From positions 1 through 64,000 of the forward strand of contig CANJCB010000003.1 in the NCBI GenBank assembly GCA_947473305.1: a stretch of DNA of 64,000 nucleotides, in the 5' to 3' direction. The position numbers and the translations under genes are program-made. Of the stretch, positions 50,494 through 58,956 are shown one piece after another. Under the pieces are notes generated by a model. It was not told where the DNA came from and ran no database searches. It saw only the letters and a program-made list of their open reading frames with translations. The stretch is from Rhodospirillales bacterium. Its GTDB lineage: Bacteria; Pseudomonadota; Alphaproteobacteria; ATCC43930; CGMCC-115725. Positions within the stretch are counted from its first letter, which is position 1; every line of letters begins with the position of its first letter.

Positions 50494-52092
50494 TCAATGC
50501 CCCGCGCCGGGAGGCGGCGGGCCGCCGGCCTTGCGCATCAGCGGCACCATGACCGCCGCCAGGGCGAAGAAGCAGAAGATCAACAGATAGGCGTCGGAGA
50601 AGGTCTGCACCTGGGCCTCGCGATAGGCCAGCGACCAGAGCCGCTTCAAGGCCACCGCATGGGCCTGGAGCGGGTCGCCCAGCACCTGGGTCAGGCGCTG
50701 CGTGGTCTGGTTCACCGTATCGACCATGGCGGCATTGGCGTTGGTCAGATGCTCCGCGATCCGCTGGAAATGGAGGTTCGTGCGGTCGTTGAGGATCGTG
50801 CCGCAGGCCGCGATGCCGATGGCTCCCCCTAAGTTCCGCATAAGGTTGAAGAGCCCGCTCGCCGACCTCAAGCGTTCCGGCGGCAGCGCGCCGAGCGACA
50901 GGGTCACGATAGGCGCCACGCAGAACTGCTGGGCAAAGCCCCGGAACGCCTGGGGCAGGATCAGTTCCTCCCACCCCCAGTCATGGGTGATCGGCGTGAA
51001 AAGCCACATGGAAAGCCCGAAGCAGGTCAGGCCCCACATCAGGAGCCAGCGCAGATCGACCCGGTTGGCGAGCATCCCATAGACCGGCACCGCCAGAAGC
51101 TGGAAGCAGCCCGCCGACAAGAGCGCGGTGCCGATCTGAAAGGCGTCGAGCCCCCGGACCCGCCCCAGGAACACCGGCGTCAGGAAGACGGTCGCGAAGA
51201 TCCCGACCCCGGTTACGAAGGAGAAGAAGCTGCCGAGCGCGAAATTCCGCACCTTCAAGGCCCGAAGATCGACAATGGGATTGGCGAAGCTGAGGCTGCG
51301 GACGATGAAGCCGAGGCCCGCCGCCGCCGAGATGAGGGCCGTGACCCGGATCGTCTCGTCCTCGAACCAGTTCCAGCGCGGGCCTTCCTCCAGCGTGTAT
51401 TCCAGGGTTGCGAGCGAGACCGCCATAAGCGCGATGCCGAAGTAATCCGCGCCCTTCAACAGCTTGATGTTCGGCCGGTCGATCTTCACCAGCATCGGCA
51501 CCAGGATGGTCACGGCCAGACCCGGCACGATGTTGAGATAGAAAAGCCAGGGCCAGGACCAGGCGTCGGTGATCCAGCCGCCCACCACCGGCCCCAAGGT
51601 CGGCGCCAGCGACCCCAGCCCGCCCGCGACCGAGGCCGCGATCACTCGCTGCTTGTCCTGGAAGAACATCAGCGCCGAGGTGAAGACCACGGGGATCATC
51701 GCCCCGCCCAGGAACCCCTGGAGCGCCCGGAAGGCGATCATCGACTGGATGTCCCAGGCTTCGGCACAGAGGAGGCTCGCCAGGGTGAAGCCCGCCGCCG
51801 AAGCGGCGAAGAGCCAGCGGGTGGACATGACCCGGCTGAGCCAGCCCGTCAGCGGGATCACCACGATCTCGGCGATGAGATAGGAGGTCTGGACCCAGGC
51901 GAGCTCGTCGGGGCTGGCCGAAAGCCCGCCGCCGATCTCCTTCAGCGAGGAGGCGACGATCTGGATGTCCAGGAGCGCGATGAAGAACCCGAGGCACATG
52001 ACGCCGAAGGCGATGGAGCGCTGCCGCGTCGTCATGCCGGCGATAAGATTGACCGGTTGCGCCGAGGGCAGGGCGGCCGCGGCGGCGCTCAC
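50494..52092 (-). CDS. DHA2-family multidrug efflux MFS (EmrB-like)
   Basis: The 532-residue protein has 14 predicted helices. Motif A-like SRVMSTRWLF lies near 84-93, LDIQIVASSLKEIGGGLSAS near 41-60 is the DHA2 N-terminal motif, and PTLGPVVGGWITDAWSWPW near 166-184 is the family's motif C region. The start is GTG at 52092 and overlaps the stop of the HlyD gene by four bases (GTGA). With the HlyD subunit and an outer-membrane channel encoded elsewhere it would form a tripartite pump. Confidence 0.93.
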   Translation of the reverse strand: MSAAAAALPSAQPVNLIAGMTTRQRSIAFGVMCLGFFIALLDIQIVASSLKEIGGGLSASPDELAWVQTSYLIAEIVVIPLTGWLSRVMSTRWLFAASAAGFTLASLLCAEAWDIQSMIAFRALQGFLGGAMIPVVFTSALMFFQDKQRVIAASVAGGLGSLAPTLGPVVGGWITDAWSWPWLFYLNIVPGLAVTILVPMLVKIDRPNIKLLKGADYFGIALMAVSLATLEYTLEEGPRWNWFEDETIRVTALISAAAGLGFIVRSLSFANPIVDLRALKVRNFALGSFFSFVTGVGIFATVFLTPVFLGRVRGLDAFQIGTALLSAGCFQLLAVPVYGMLANRVDLRWLLMWGLTCFGLSMWLFTPITHDWGWEELILPQAFRGFAQQFCVAPIVTLSLGALPPERLRSASGLFNLMRNLGGAIGIAACGTILNDRTNLHFQRIAEHLTNANAAMVDTVNQTTQRLTQVLGDPLQAHAVALKRLWSLAYREAQVQTFSDAYLLIFCFFALAAVMVPLMRKAGGPPPPGAGH

Positions 52093-53177
52093 CGCCGGGG
52101 CTCCCGCTCATCGACGGACACCGTCACCGACAGGCCGGGCCGGAGCAAACCGAGGTCGCCCGCCGTCCCTTCCAGCGCCACCCGGATCGGCACGCGCTGC
52201 ACGATGCGGGTGAAATTGCCCGTCGCATTCTCCGCCGGGATCACGCTGAACTGCGCGCCCGTCGCGGGGGCGAGGCTCTCGACCTTGCCCTGGAGCTTCA
52301 CGCCGGGCAGCACGTCGGCCTTCATCGTGACGCTCTGGCCGGGATGCATCCGGCCGATCTGGCTTTCCTTGAAATTGGCGTCGATCCAGAGCCCATGGGC
52401 CGGCACCACCGACAGAAGCTGCGCCCCCACCGGGGCATAGACGCCTGTCCGCACCCCGCGGTTGCCGACGACGCCATCGACCGGCGCGCGGATCTCGGTA
52501 TAGGAGAGGTTGAGCCGCGCCATGTCCCGCTCGGCATTGGCCTGCTGGAGAGCGGCCTGGACCTGCTGGCGCTGGCTGTCGATCACATCGAGCCGGCGCT
52601 GGGCGGCGGTCAAGGCGGCCTGGGACTTGCGGTCGGCGGCCAGGGCCTTCTTGTGGTCGGCGTCGGCCAGTTGATAGCGCTGGGCCGAGGCGACCTGCTG
52701 GCTGGTCAGCTCCTTATAGCGCTCGAGGTCGAACCTGGTCCGCGCGGTCTCGGCCTGGGTCGCGCCGATATCCGCCGCCGCCTGGTCGATCATCGCCTGC
52801 TGGAGCCGCCGGTTGGCTTCGAGGTTGTCGAGCGCCGCAAGCTGCGCCGCCACCGCCGCATCCGCCCGGTCGAGCTGCGCCCGGTAGTCCCGGTCGTCGA
52901 GCTTCACCAGGAGATCGCCGGCCTTGACCCGCTGGTTGTCGGTGACGGCGACCTCGGCCACGAGACCCGGCACCTTGGGTGCCACCACCGTGACATTGCC
53001 GCCCACATAGGCGTCGTCCGTCGTCTCCATGAAACGGCCGACCGTCCACCAGGTCCAGCCATAGGAAGCCGCCGCCGCCAGGATCGCCAGACCCGCCACG
53101 CCCGCGCCGAGCTTCTTCAGCGAAAGCCGTCCGCTGTGGGAGCCCGGAACCACCATGCCGCCGTCGATCGTGCTCAT
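52089..53177 (-). CDS. HlyD/EmrA-family membrane fusion protein
   Basis: The 362-residue periplasmic adaptor has one N-terminal helix (LGAGVAGLAILAAAASYGWTW near 24-44) and a lipoyl-like half motif VVAPKVPGLVAEVAVTDNQRV near 74-94. A long alpha-helical hairpin follows (about 100-200, rich in Ala/Gln). The second half motif is YTEIRAPVDGVVGNRGVRTG near 226-245, then the beta barrel. The ATG at 53177 has AAGGA eight bases upstream; an ATG at 53183 is in frame but too close to it. It overlaps the efflux permease by four bases. Confidence 0.93.
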   Translation of the reverse strand: MSTIDGGMVVPGSHSGRLSLKKLGAGVAGLAILAAAASYGWTWWTVGRFMETTDDAYVGGNVTVVAPKVPGLVAEVAVTDNQRVKAGDLLVKLDDRDYRAQLDRADAAVAAQLAALDNLEANRRLQQAMIDQAAADIGATQAETARTRFDLERYKELTSQQVASAQRYQLADADHKKALAADRKSQAALTAAQRRLDVIDSQRQQVQAALQQANAERDMARLNLSYTEIRAPVDGVVGNRGVRTGVYAPVGAQLLSVVPAHGLWIDANFKESQIGRMHPGQSVTMKADVLPGVKLQGKVESLAPATGAQFSVIPAENATGNFTRIVQRVPIRVALEGTAGDLGLLRPGLSVTVSVDEREPRR

Positions 53178-53201
53178 CTTCATCGTCCTTCGGATAAAAG
53201 C

Positions 53202-53213
53202 GCGTATATGCGC
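53202..53213. promoter_or_regulatory. Probable MarR operator in the emrA promoter
   Basis: GCGTATATGCGC lies 24 bases upstream of the emrA ATG (53177). Its exact reverse complement, GCGCATATACGC, occurs at 53778-53789 in the promoter of the MarR gene. This is the pattern expected when one regulator controls both the pump and itself. Confidence 0.6.
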
Positions 53214-53256
53214 CTATTTGGGGAAGTGGAGGGTCCGAATAGGGCCTTTCCGGGAA

Positions 53257-53733
53257 TTAGAGGGAGGCGTCTTCCCCGATCGGGGCATCGACCACGATCC
53301 CGCCCTCGGTGAGCGAGCGCAGGAGCCGGCGCATGTCCTCGGACTTGGCCTCGCCGACGGACTCCTCGAAGCGGACCTGGGCCTCGATCCAGGCGTCCCG
53401 GCCCTCCTCGTAGCGCCGCTCGCCGGCCGGGGTGAGGTGCAGTTCCTTGCTGCGGCGGTCGGTCGGGCTCGGCTTGGCGACGATCAACCCGTCGCGCTCC
53501 AGAGGCTGGATATTCCGGCCCAATGTCGTGCGGTCCAGCACCAGTTCCGCCGCCAGGGCGTTGATGGACAAGGCTCCCTTGCGCCGCAGCATGGCGAGGA
53601 TGCCGAACTGGCCGATCCGAAGGCCCGCCTTGGCGAGATGCCCGTCGTAGAACTGCGTCACATGCCGCGCCGCCTGGCGCAGCGCGAGGCAGTTGCAATC
53701 GAGATGGGTCATCGGGCGGGGCGGGGCGGTCAT
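53257..53733 (-). CDS. MarR-family transcriptional regulator of the efflux pump
   Basis: The 158-residue protein has the winged helix of MarR. LRIGQFGILAMLRRKGALSI near residues 38-57, LVLDRTTLGRNIQPLERDGLI near 64-84 (recognition helix) and PSPTDRRSKELHLTPAGERR near 88-107 (wing with the conserved DxR) are clear. I chose ATG at 53733; ATG 53712 is possible, and ATG 53760 would lie inside the operator. The gene is upstream of emrAB on the same strand and probably represses it. Confidence 0.88.
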   Translation of the reverse strand: MTAPPRPMTHLDCNCLALRQAARHVTQFYDGHLAKAGLRIGQFGILAMLRRKGALSINALAAELVLDRTTLGRNIQPLERDGLIVAKPSPTDRRSKELHLTPAGERRYEEGRDAWIEAQVRFEESVGEAKSEDMRRLLRSLTEGGIVVDAPIGEDASL

Positions 53734-53754
53734 GGGTCTGCCCAGACTCGATAA

Positions 53755-53789
53755 GTGCATATGCGCATAAAATATGTGCGCATATACGC
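53755..53789. promoter_or_regulatory. Paired MarR operator-like sites upstream of the marR gene
   Basis: Two related sites lie here: GTGCATATGCGCATA (53755-53769) and GCGCATATACGC (53778-53789). Both contain TGCGCATAT on one strand. They sit just upstream of the marR start and in front of the divergent reductase gene, so that gene may also be regulated. Confidence 0.6.
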
Positions 53790-53858
53790 TCATGTCAAGC
53801 GCCTTGACGAATGGACGGCGGGAAGGCCTATCGGACCAGGCTTCGTTTCGGAGAGATC

Positions 53859-54812
53859 ATGGGCCAGATCGGCGTGGTGGTGAGCGGCTCGCGCGAGGTG
53901 ACGCCCCTGCTGCGCGAACTCCGCCTCGCCGCCCCGGACGGCGCGGCGCTGCCCGCCTCGGACCCCGGCGACTACATCGAAGTCGCGGTCAGGGGGGATG
54001 CGGGGTCGGAGGCGACCCGCAAATATTACCTGCTCGGCGGACCACCGGAACAGGACGACCCGCCCGGCCTCTGGCGGATCGCGGTGGAGCGGAAGGTCCA
54101 CGGCCAGGGCGGCTCGCGCTTTCTTCATAAGATCGAGCCCGGCGCGGTGCTTACCGTCTCGACGCCCTATCGGGGCTTCGAACTCGATCCCCGGCCAGCC
54201 CATCGCCTGCTCGTCGCCGAGGGCATCGGCATCGCGGCGATCTATCCGCTGGTGCGGCGGCTGGCGAAACTCGGCCAGGATTTCACGCTCTGCCACCTGG
54301 GACGCGATCCCCTGCCCTATCGGGCGGAAATCGAAGCGCTCGCAGGACCTCGCGCGCATTTTCCCACAGGCCCGGAGGCGGTCGAGCCCTTGATCGCGGC
54401 GCTCGCCTATCCCGCCCATATCCATGTCTGCGGGTCTTCCGCGCTCAACGAGCGCGTGACAGCCATCGCATTAAGCCAGGGCATCTCCCGTTTCCAGATC
54501 GAAGCCGAATGCTTCGATCCCTCGCCCATCGTCGGCCCGGAGAACTTCGCCTTCGAGGTCGAACTCCGCAAATCCGGCGAGATCCTGGAAGTCCCGCCCG
54601 ACCGCAGCCTGTTGGAAGTCCTGATGACCGGCGGCCGCCCGGTAAACTTCTACTGCGGCCGCGGCGACTGCGGCACCTGCCCCCTGCCCGTGATCGAGGC
54701 AACGGGCGAGATCGACCACCGCGACCGCTTCCTGAAACCGGAGCAGCGCGCCAGCACGATCTGCGTCTGCGTGTCCCGGCTCAAGGGCGGGCGGCTGGTG
54801 CTGGATGCGTGA
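53859..54812 (+). CDS. VanB/phthalate-dioxygenase-reductase type oxidoreductase
   Basis: The 317-residue reductase has an N-terminal FNR-like flavin domain (residues 1-100), an NAD domain (LLVAEGIGIAAIYPLVRRLA near 118-137) and a C-terminal plant-type 2Fe-2S domain. The ferredoxin cysteines are in FYCGRGDCGTCPLPV near 268-282, with the last in ICVC near 305. It normally transfers electrons from NAD(P)H to a Rieske oxygenase or P450; no partner is nearby. I chose ATG at 53859, which follows GGAGAGATC. An ATG at 53811 is in frame. It is divergent from the marR gene and shares its operator region. Confidence 0.87.
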   Translation: MGQIGVVVSGSREVTPLLRELRLAAPDGAALPASDPGDYIEVAVRGDAGSEATRKYYLLGGPPEQDDPPGLWRIAVERKVHGQGGSRFLHKIEPGAVLTVSTPYRGFELDPRPAHRLLVAEGIGIAAIYPLVRRLAKLGQDFTLCHLGRDPLPYRAEIEALAGPRAHFPTGPEAVEPLIAALAYPAHIHVCGSSALNERVTAIALSQGISRFQIEAECFDPSPIVGPENFAFEVELRKSGEILEVPPDRSLLEVLMTGGRPVNFYCGRGDCGTCPLPVIEATGEIDHRDRFLKPEQRASTICVCVSRLKGGRLVLDA

Positions 54813-54834
54813 AGCTCATTTCCCACCCAAATCC

Positions 54835-54909
54835 CGTCATGCCCCGACTTGATCCGGGCATCTTCGGCTAATCACGCACAGATGCCCGGATCAAGTCCGG
54901 GCATGACGG
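54835..54909. repeat. Repeat family D copy 2 (complete palindrome)
   Basis: CGTCATGCCCCGACTTGATC with CGGGCATCT on the left and AGATGCCCGGATCAAG with TCCGGGCATGACGG on the right are near-perfect reverse complements, 75 bp, with a central AT-rich loop. It lies between the reductase and the ParDE operon. Confidence 0.92.
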
Positions 54910-54990
54910 CCGTTTGAGAGAAAACAAAAACCCACGCGATCCGCACCGCCGCGCGAGAATAGGCTGGGTTGGATGCATAAGACAGCGGAC

Positions 54991-55020
54991 TTGGGCGGCG
55001 ATACCATTTTGTGGTATAAG
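54991..55020 (+). promoter_or_regulatory. parDE promoter with overlapping operator
   Basis: The inverted repeat ATACCA-TTTTG-TGGTAT (55001-55017) overlaps a plausible promoter, TTGGGC (54991-54996), 18 bases, TATAAG (55015-55020). Self-repression by the antitoxin at such a site is typical of ParDE operons. Confidence 0.6.
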
Positions 55021-55045
55021 TCAGTCACCTTTGGCGAGTGGGGCC

Positions 55046-55294
55046 ATGAACAAAAACACTTCCGTCATCCTGGGCGACCATTTCAGCGCCTTCATCGATG
55101 AACAGATCGCAGAGGGCCGATATGGCTCAGCGAGCGAAGTCATGCGGGCTGGATTGAGATTGCTCGAAGAGCATGAGGCTCGTCTGGCCGCGCTACGCGC
55201 CGCCCTGGTCGAAGGGGAAGTGAGCGGCCCCGCCACACCGTTCGACTTCGATGCCTTCGTTGCTGCCCAGCGGAAGGGCAGCGCCGCCGGATGA
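55046..55294 (+). CDS. parD: Type II antitoxin of the ParD/CopG family
   Basis: The 82-residue protein has a ribbon-helix-helix N-terminus (NTSVILGDHFSAFIDEQIAE, GRYGSASEVMRAGLRLLEEHE). A flexible C-terminus follows, which would wrap the toxin. The ATG at 55046 follows GAGTGGGG. It overlaps the toxin gene by four bases (ATGA). It probably represses its own operon at the inverted repeat upstream. Confidence 0.93.
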   Translation: MNKNTSVILGDHFSAFIDEQIAEGRYGSASEVMRAGLRLLEEHEARLAALRAALVEGEVSGPATPFDFDAFVAAQRKGSAAG

Positions 55295-55581
55295 CGTCCG
55301 TCCGGCTCTCGCCCCGGGCGCAAGCCGACCTCATCGAGATATGGCGCTATACCGAAACGCGATGGGGGGCGGATCTCGCCGAGAGCTATATCCAGGACAT
55401 CCGGCAGGTGATCGAGCGGGCCGCCGTCAATCCGACGCAGGGACGCGCTTGCGACGAGATTCGCGCGGGATATCGCAGGCTAACGGCGCGTTCTCATCTC
55501 GTGTTTTATCGCCCCGTGCCTGCCAGCATCGAGGTCATCCGCATCCTGCATCAACGCATGGATATCGACCGCCAACTCTAA
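55291..55581 (+). CDS. parE: Type II toxin of the ParE/RelE family
   Basis: The 96-residue protein has the RelE/ParE fold. RLSPRAQADLIEIWRYTETRWG at the N-terminus, YIQDIRQVIERAAVNPTQGR in the middle, and RRLTARSHLVFYRPVP and IRILHQRMDID at the C-terminus are typical ParE, which poisons DNA gyrase. The last four bases overlap the convergent metal transporter gene. The operon is intact, with no obvious disruption. Confidence 0.93.
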   Translation: MTSVRLSPRAQADLIEIWRYTETRWGADLAESYIQDIRQVIERAAVNPTQGRACDEIRAGYRRLTARSHLVFYRPVPASIEVIRILHQRMDIDRQL

Positions 55582-56561
55582 ACCACGTGATCCGGCACCA
55601 GAGCGCAGGGATAGGCGGGGTCGCCGGTCTCGACCTGGAGGGTCGCATGGGCGATGGCGAAGCGGTCGTGAAGGGCTTGCGAAATCTCGGCCATGAAGGC
55701 GTCGCCGGGGGCGCCTGAGGGGATCACCAGATGGCAGGTCAGCGCGGTTTCCGTCGTGCTCATCGGCCAGATGTGAAGGTCGTGGATGCGATCGACGCCG
55801 GGCAGGCTTTCCAGATAAGCCCGCACCTTGGCGGGCTCGATGGCCAGGGGCACCGCTTGCAGCGCCAGCCCGACCGCCTCGGCCAGCACCCGCCAGGTGC
55901 CGATCACGATCACGGCGGAGACGAGCAGGCTCGCCAGGGGATCGAGCCAGACCCAATTCGTCAGCAGGATCAAGCCGCCCGAGACCACCACCCCCGCCGA
56001 AACCCCGGCGTCGGCGACCATATGCCAGAAAGCCGCCCGCATATTGAGGTCGTGCTGGCTGCCGCGCATCAGGAGGAGCGCCGAGAGCCCGTTGCCCAGG
56101 ATCGCCAGGGCCGCCACGGCCATGACCGGACCGGCGGCCACGGGCTCCGGCTGCCAGAAGCGCAGGATCGCCTCCCAGGCGATGGCTCCGGTGACGAGGA
56201 GCAGCAGCAGCGCGTTGGCGAGCGCCGCCAGGATCGAGGAATGCCCCAGCCCATAGGTGAAGCGCCGGGTCGGCTGCCGCCGCGCCAGCATCGTCGCCGC
56301 CCAGGCCGCCAGCAGGCTCAAGACATCGCCTAGGTTGTGGCCGGCATCCGCCAGCAGCGCGATCGAATTGCCGAGCACGCCATAGACCGCCTCGGCCACG
56401 ACGATGACGAGGTTCAGCCCGATGGAGATCGCGAAGATACGGTCCTGGCCGGCGCGGTAGCCGTGGGAATGGCCGTGGTGGCCCTGGGCGCCGGCAGAGG
56501 AATGTTCATGACCATGCTCATGGTCATGGTGGTCGTGGCAGTCGGGATGATGCCCGCTCAT
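55578..56561 (-). CDS. Cation diffusion facilitator (CzcD/ZitB-like)
   Basis: The 327-residue exporter has a His/Asp-rich N-terminus (HHPDCHDHHDHEHGHEH) for metal capture and six membrane helices. The transport site is in helices II and V: ALLADAGHNLGDVLSLL near 68-84 and FWHMVADAGVSAGVVVSG near 177-194, each with His/Asp pairs in the zinc-exporting pattern. The C-terminal cytoplasmic domain is present. The start is ATG at 56561. It follows fdx by 16 bases on the same strand, so it may be read through from the isc operon. Confidence 0.91.
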   Translation of the reverse strand: MSGHHPDCHDHHDHEHGHEHSSAGAQGHHGHSHGYRAGQDRIFAISIGLNLVIVVAEAVYGVLGNSIALLADAGHNLGDVLSLLAAWAATMLARRQPTRRFTYGLGHSSILAALANALLLLLVTGAIAWEAILRFWQPEPVAAGPVMAVAALAILGNGLSALLLMRGSQHDLNMRAAFWHMVADAGVSAGVVVSGGLILLTNWVWLDPLASLLVSAVIVIGTWRVLAEAVGLALQAVPLAIEPAKVRAYLESLPGVDRIHDLHIWPMSTTETALTCHLVIPSGAPGDAFMAEISQALHDRFAIAHATLQVETGDPAYPCALVPDHVV

Positions 56562-56577
56562 GCCATGCCTTGGTCGA

Positions 56578-56910
56578 TCAGCCGTTCATCATGTTGCGGG
56601 AACCGGCAGGCAGCGAGACGGTCAGCCCGTCCAATTCCTCGGTGATGATGATCTGGCACCCCAGGCGCGAGGTCTTGGTGAGCCCGAAGGCGAGATCCAG
56701 CATGTCCTCCTCGTCCTCGGTCGCGTCCTTTAAGAGGTCGTACCATTCCCGGTCGATCACCACATGGCAGGTCGAGCAGGCGAGCGAGCCCTCGCAGGCG
56801 CCTTCGAGGTCGATGTTGTTCTTATGGGCGATCTCCAGCACCGAAAGGCCGAGCGGCGCGTCCACTTCGAGGCGCCCCCCCTTGAGATCGATGAAGGTCA
56901 TTTTCGGCAT
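56578..56910 (-). CDS. fdx: 2Fe-2S ferredoxin, ISC type
   Basis: The 110-residue adrenodoxin-type ferredoxin has the cluster motif [17 protein letters not shown] near 34-50 and the last ligand in [12 protein letters not shown] near 83. [21 protein letters not shown] is typical of Isc ferredoxins. The ATG at 56910 follows AGGACGCCTTCC. It lies 20 bases after the hscA remnant and would supply electrons for cluster assembly. Confidence 0.94.
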   Translation of the reverse strand: MPKMTFIDLKGGRLEVDAPLGLSVLEIAHKNNIDLEGACEGSLACSTCHVVIDREWYDLLKDATEDEEDMLDLAFGLTKTSRLGCQIIITEELDGLTVSLPAGSRNMMNG

Positions 56911-56930
56911 GGAAGGCGTCCTGGAGTAAG

Positions 56931-57362
56931 TCACGAAGCGGGTAGAAGCGGTGCGGCGTCATCCTCGGCCTGGATGGCGGCGCCCAGCAGGGCGGCGTCG
57001 GGGCCGCGGGCAAGAGCCGACGCCTCGGCCGAGGTCATGATGCGCAAGGGATCGAGGCCTGCGACCACCGCCGCCATGGCGACCTCGCGCCGCCGGGCGT
57101 CGTCGATCTCGCCGGAAACGGCGATCACCGCATGGGTCACGGGCCGCGACAGCGCGCGTTCCGCCCTGCCCCGCAGTTCCGAAAGGATTTCCTTGAGGCC
57201 CGTCACCGGCAGCCTCTCGCTGAGCGGCTCGGCATTCCCACCCACGGAGATGGCCACGGCGGCGCCCTTCGCGGAATCGAGGTCGATCCCCACGGCCGCG
57301 CCGATGGCGTCGGCGTCGTCCTGCGGGGAGCCGTCGGGCTCCTCGATCTGGAACAGCTTCAT
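56931..57362 (-). CDS. Internally deleted HscA (mini-Hsp70) in the hscA position of the isc operon
   Basis: The 143-residue protein retains three pieces of the HscA ATPase domain. The N-terminus [20 protein letters not shown] and [10 protein letters not shown] matches the HscA start, where Hsp70s have DLGTTNS. The middle [20 protein letters not shown] with [19 protein letters not shown] matches VITVPAYFDDAQR...NEPTAAALAYG. The end [14 protein letters not shown] matches the VAxGAAIQA helix. About 240 residues of the ATPase domain and the whole peptide-binding domain are gone. The phosphate-loop GTT is lost, so ATPase activity is unlikely. The gene lies between iscA and fdx. It may be decaying, or kept for binding. 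Confidence 0.75.
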   Translation of the reverse strand: MKLFQIEEPDGSPQDDADAIGAAVGIDLDSAKGAAVAISVGGNAEPLSERLPVTGLKEILSELRGRAERALSRPVTHAVIAVSGEIDDARRREVAMAAVVAGLDPLRIMTSAEASALARGPDAALLGAAIQAEDDAAPLLPAS

Positions 57363-57378
57363 ACTGGAGGGTATGGGA

Positions 57379-57717
57379 TCAGACGTGGAAGGATTCGCCG
57401 CAGCCGCAGCGCCCCTTCTCGTTCGGATTGTGGAAGGTGAAGCCCGATTGCAGCTTGTCGTCCACGAAATCCATTTCGGTCCCGATGATGAACATCGAGG
57501 CCTTGGGGTCGATCAGCACGGTGACGCCCTTCTGCTCCACCAGCTCGTCGAACTTGCCCTTCTCGTCGGCGTATTCGAGCGTATAGGTGAGACCGGAGCA
57601 GCCGCGCGACCGCACGCCGACGCGGATGCCCACCGAGGGCTTGCCGCGCTTGGCAAGCAGCGCCCGGATGCGGTCCGCCGCCGCGTCGGTCACTGTCATC
57701 GCCTGGGGTCGTGCCAT
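57379..57717 (-). CDS. iscA: A-type iron-sulfur carrier IscA
   Basis: The 112-residue HesB/IscA-fold protein keeps all three cysteine ligands: Cys in VGVRSRGCSGLTYTLEY near 39, and CGCGESFHV at the C-terminus. GIRVGVRSRGCSGL is the family signature. The start is ATG at 57717, 63 bases after iscS. It is the position where iscU would normally precede; iscU is absent. Confidence 0.94.
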   Translation of the reverse strand: MARPQAMTVTDAAADRIRALLAKRGKPSVGIRVGVRSRGCSGLTYTLEYADEKGKFDELVEQKGVTVLIDPKASMFIIGTEMDFVDDKLQSGFTFHNPNEKGRCGCGESFHV

Positions 57718-57780
57718 CTCTAAGCTCCTGAACTCTTCTGCGTTGATAACATTGACGCCCGGTTATGGGCAACTCCAGAG

Positions 57781-58956
57781 CTATGTGGGGGCGCGGGCCG
57801 CGCTTTTCACCCTCTGGACCGCCGCGACCAAAGCATCCGCCGCATAGTCGACTTCCGGCTCCGTGGTGAAACGGCCGAAAGCGATCCGCAGGCTCGCCCC
57901 CGCCGCCGCCTCGTCGAGGCCGAGGGCGCGCAAAACATAGGAAGACTCGACTTGCGCCGAGGTGCAGGCGGACCCCGTCGAAAGCGCCAGGGTCGGGGCG
58001 GCCTGCATCAGATCGAAAGCGGTTGTCCCGGGAAAGGTCAGATTGAGGTTGCCGGCGAGCCGATTCCCGTCATCGCCGTTAAGCCGCACGTCCGGCAGCC
58101 TTTTCCCGATTTCGGCCAGAAAACGCCGGCGGAACCCGAGCAAACGCGCCGACTCGCCCGCCATTTCCGCCTGGGCAAGCGAAGCCGCCTGCCCGAGCCC
58201 GACGCAAAGCGGCGTCGGCAGGGTGCCGGAGCGCAAGCCCCGCTCCTGCCCGCCACCATCCATCAGCGGCAGCAGCCGCGTCCGGGGACGGCGGCGGACG
58301 TAAAGCGCGCCGATGCCCTTGGGGCCGTAAATCTTGTGCCCGGATATCGACAGGAGGTCGATCTTCAGGGCCTCCACGTTGAGCGGGATCTTGCCGAAGG
58401 CCTGGGCCGCGTCGGTATGGAAGAGAACGCCGCTTTCCCGGCACAGCCGGCCGATCTCGGCCAGCGGTTGGATCACCCCGATCTCGTTATGCGCCGCCAT
58501 GATGGAGACGAGCGCCGTGCGCCCGGTGATCGCCTGGGCGAGACGGGCGAGATCCACAAGCCCATCGGCCTTTACCGGTAGATAAGTAACGGCGAAACCC
58601 TCACGCGCCAGCTGGGCCACGCTCTCCAGCACGCATTTATGCTCGGTGGCCAGCGTCACCACATGGTCCCTGCGGTCTTTCAGGAAGCGCGCGGCCCCCT
58701 TGATCGCGAGATTGTTCGATTCCGTGGCGCCGGAGGTGAAGACGATCTCGCGGGCCTCCGCGCCGATCACGCCGGCGACCTGGCCCCGCGCCTCTTCCAC
58801 GGCGGCTTCCGCCTCGCGGCCATAGGCATGGGTGGCGGAGCCGGGATTGCCGAATTTCTGCGTGAAATAGGGCAGCATGGCCTCGACCACCAGCGGATCG
58901 GTGGGCGTCGTCGCCTGATAATCGAGATAGATCGGGGACTTGTCGTTAGGGGTCAT
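57781..58956 (-). CDS. iscS: Cysteine desulfurase IscS
   Basis: The 391-residue PLP enzyme yields sulfane sulfur from cysteine. IYLDYQATTPTDPLVVEAML starts the fold. ATESNNLAIKGAA lies near 72-84, the PLP lysine is in SISGHKIYGPKGIGALYV near 203, and the catalytic Cys is in STGSACTSAQVESSYVLRAL near 320. The ATG at 58956 overlaps the upstream desulfurase stop as ATGA. It may also supply MnmA with sulfur. Confidence 0.94.
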   Translation of the reverse strand: MTPNDKSPIYLDYQATTPTDPLVVEAMLPYFTQKFGNPGSATHAYGREAEAAVEEARGQVAGVIGAEAREIVFTSGATESNNLAIKGAARFLKDRRDHVVTLATEHKCVLESVAQLAREGFAVTYLPVKADGLVDLARLAQAITGRTALVSIMAAHNEIGVIQPLAEIGRLCRESGVLFHTDAAQAFGKIPLNVEALKIDLLSISGHKIYGPKGIGALYVRRRPRTRLLPLMDGGGQERGLRSGTLPTPLCVGLGQAASLAQAEMAGESARLLGFRRRFLAEIGKRLPDVRLNGDDGNRLAGNLNLTFPGTTAFDLMQAAPTLALSTGSACTSAQVESSYVLRALGLDEAAAGASLRIAFGRFTTEPEVDYAADALVAAVQRVKSAARAPT

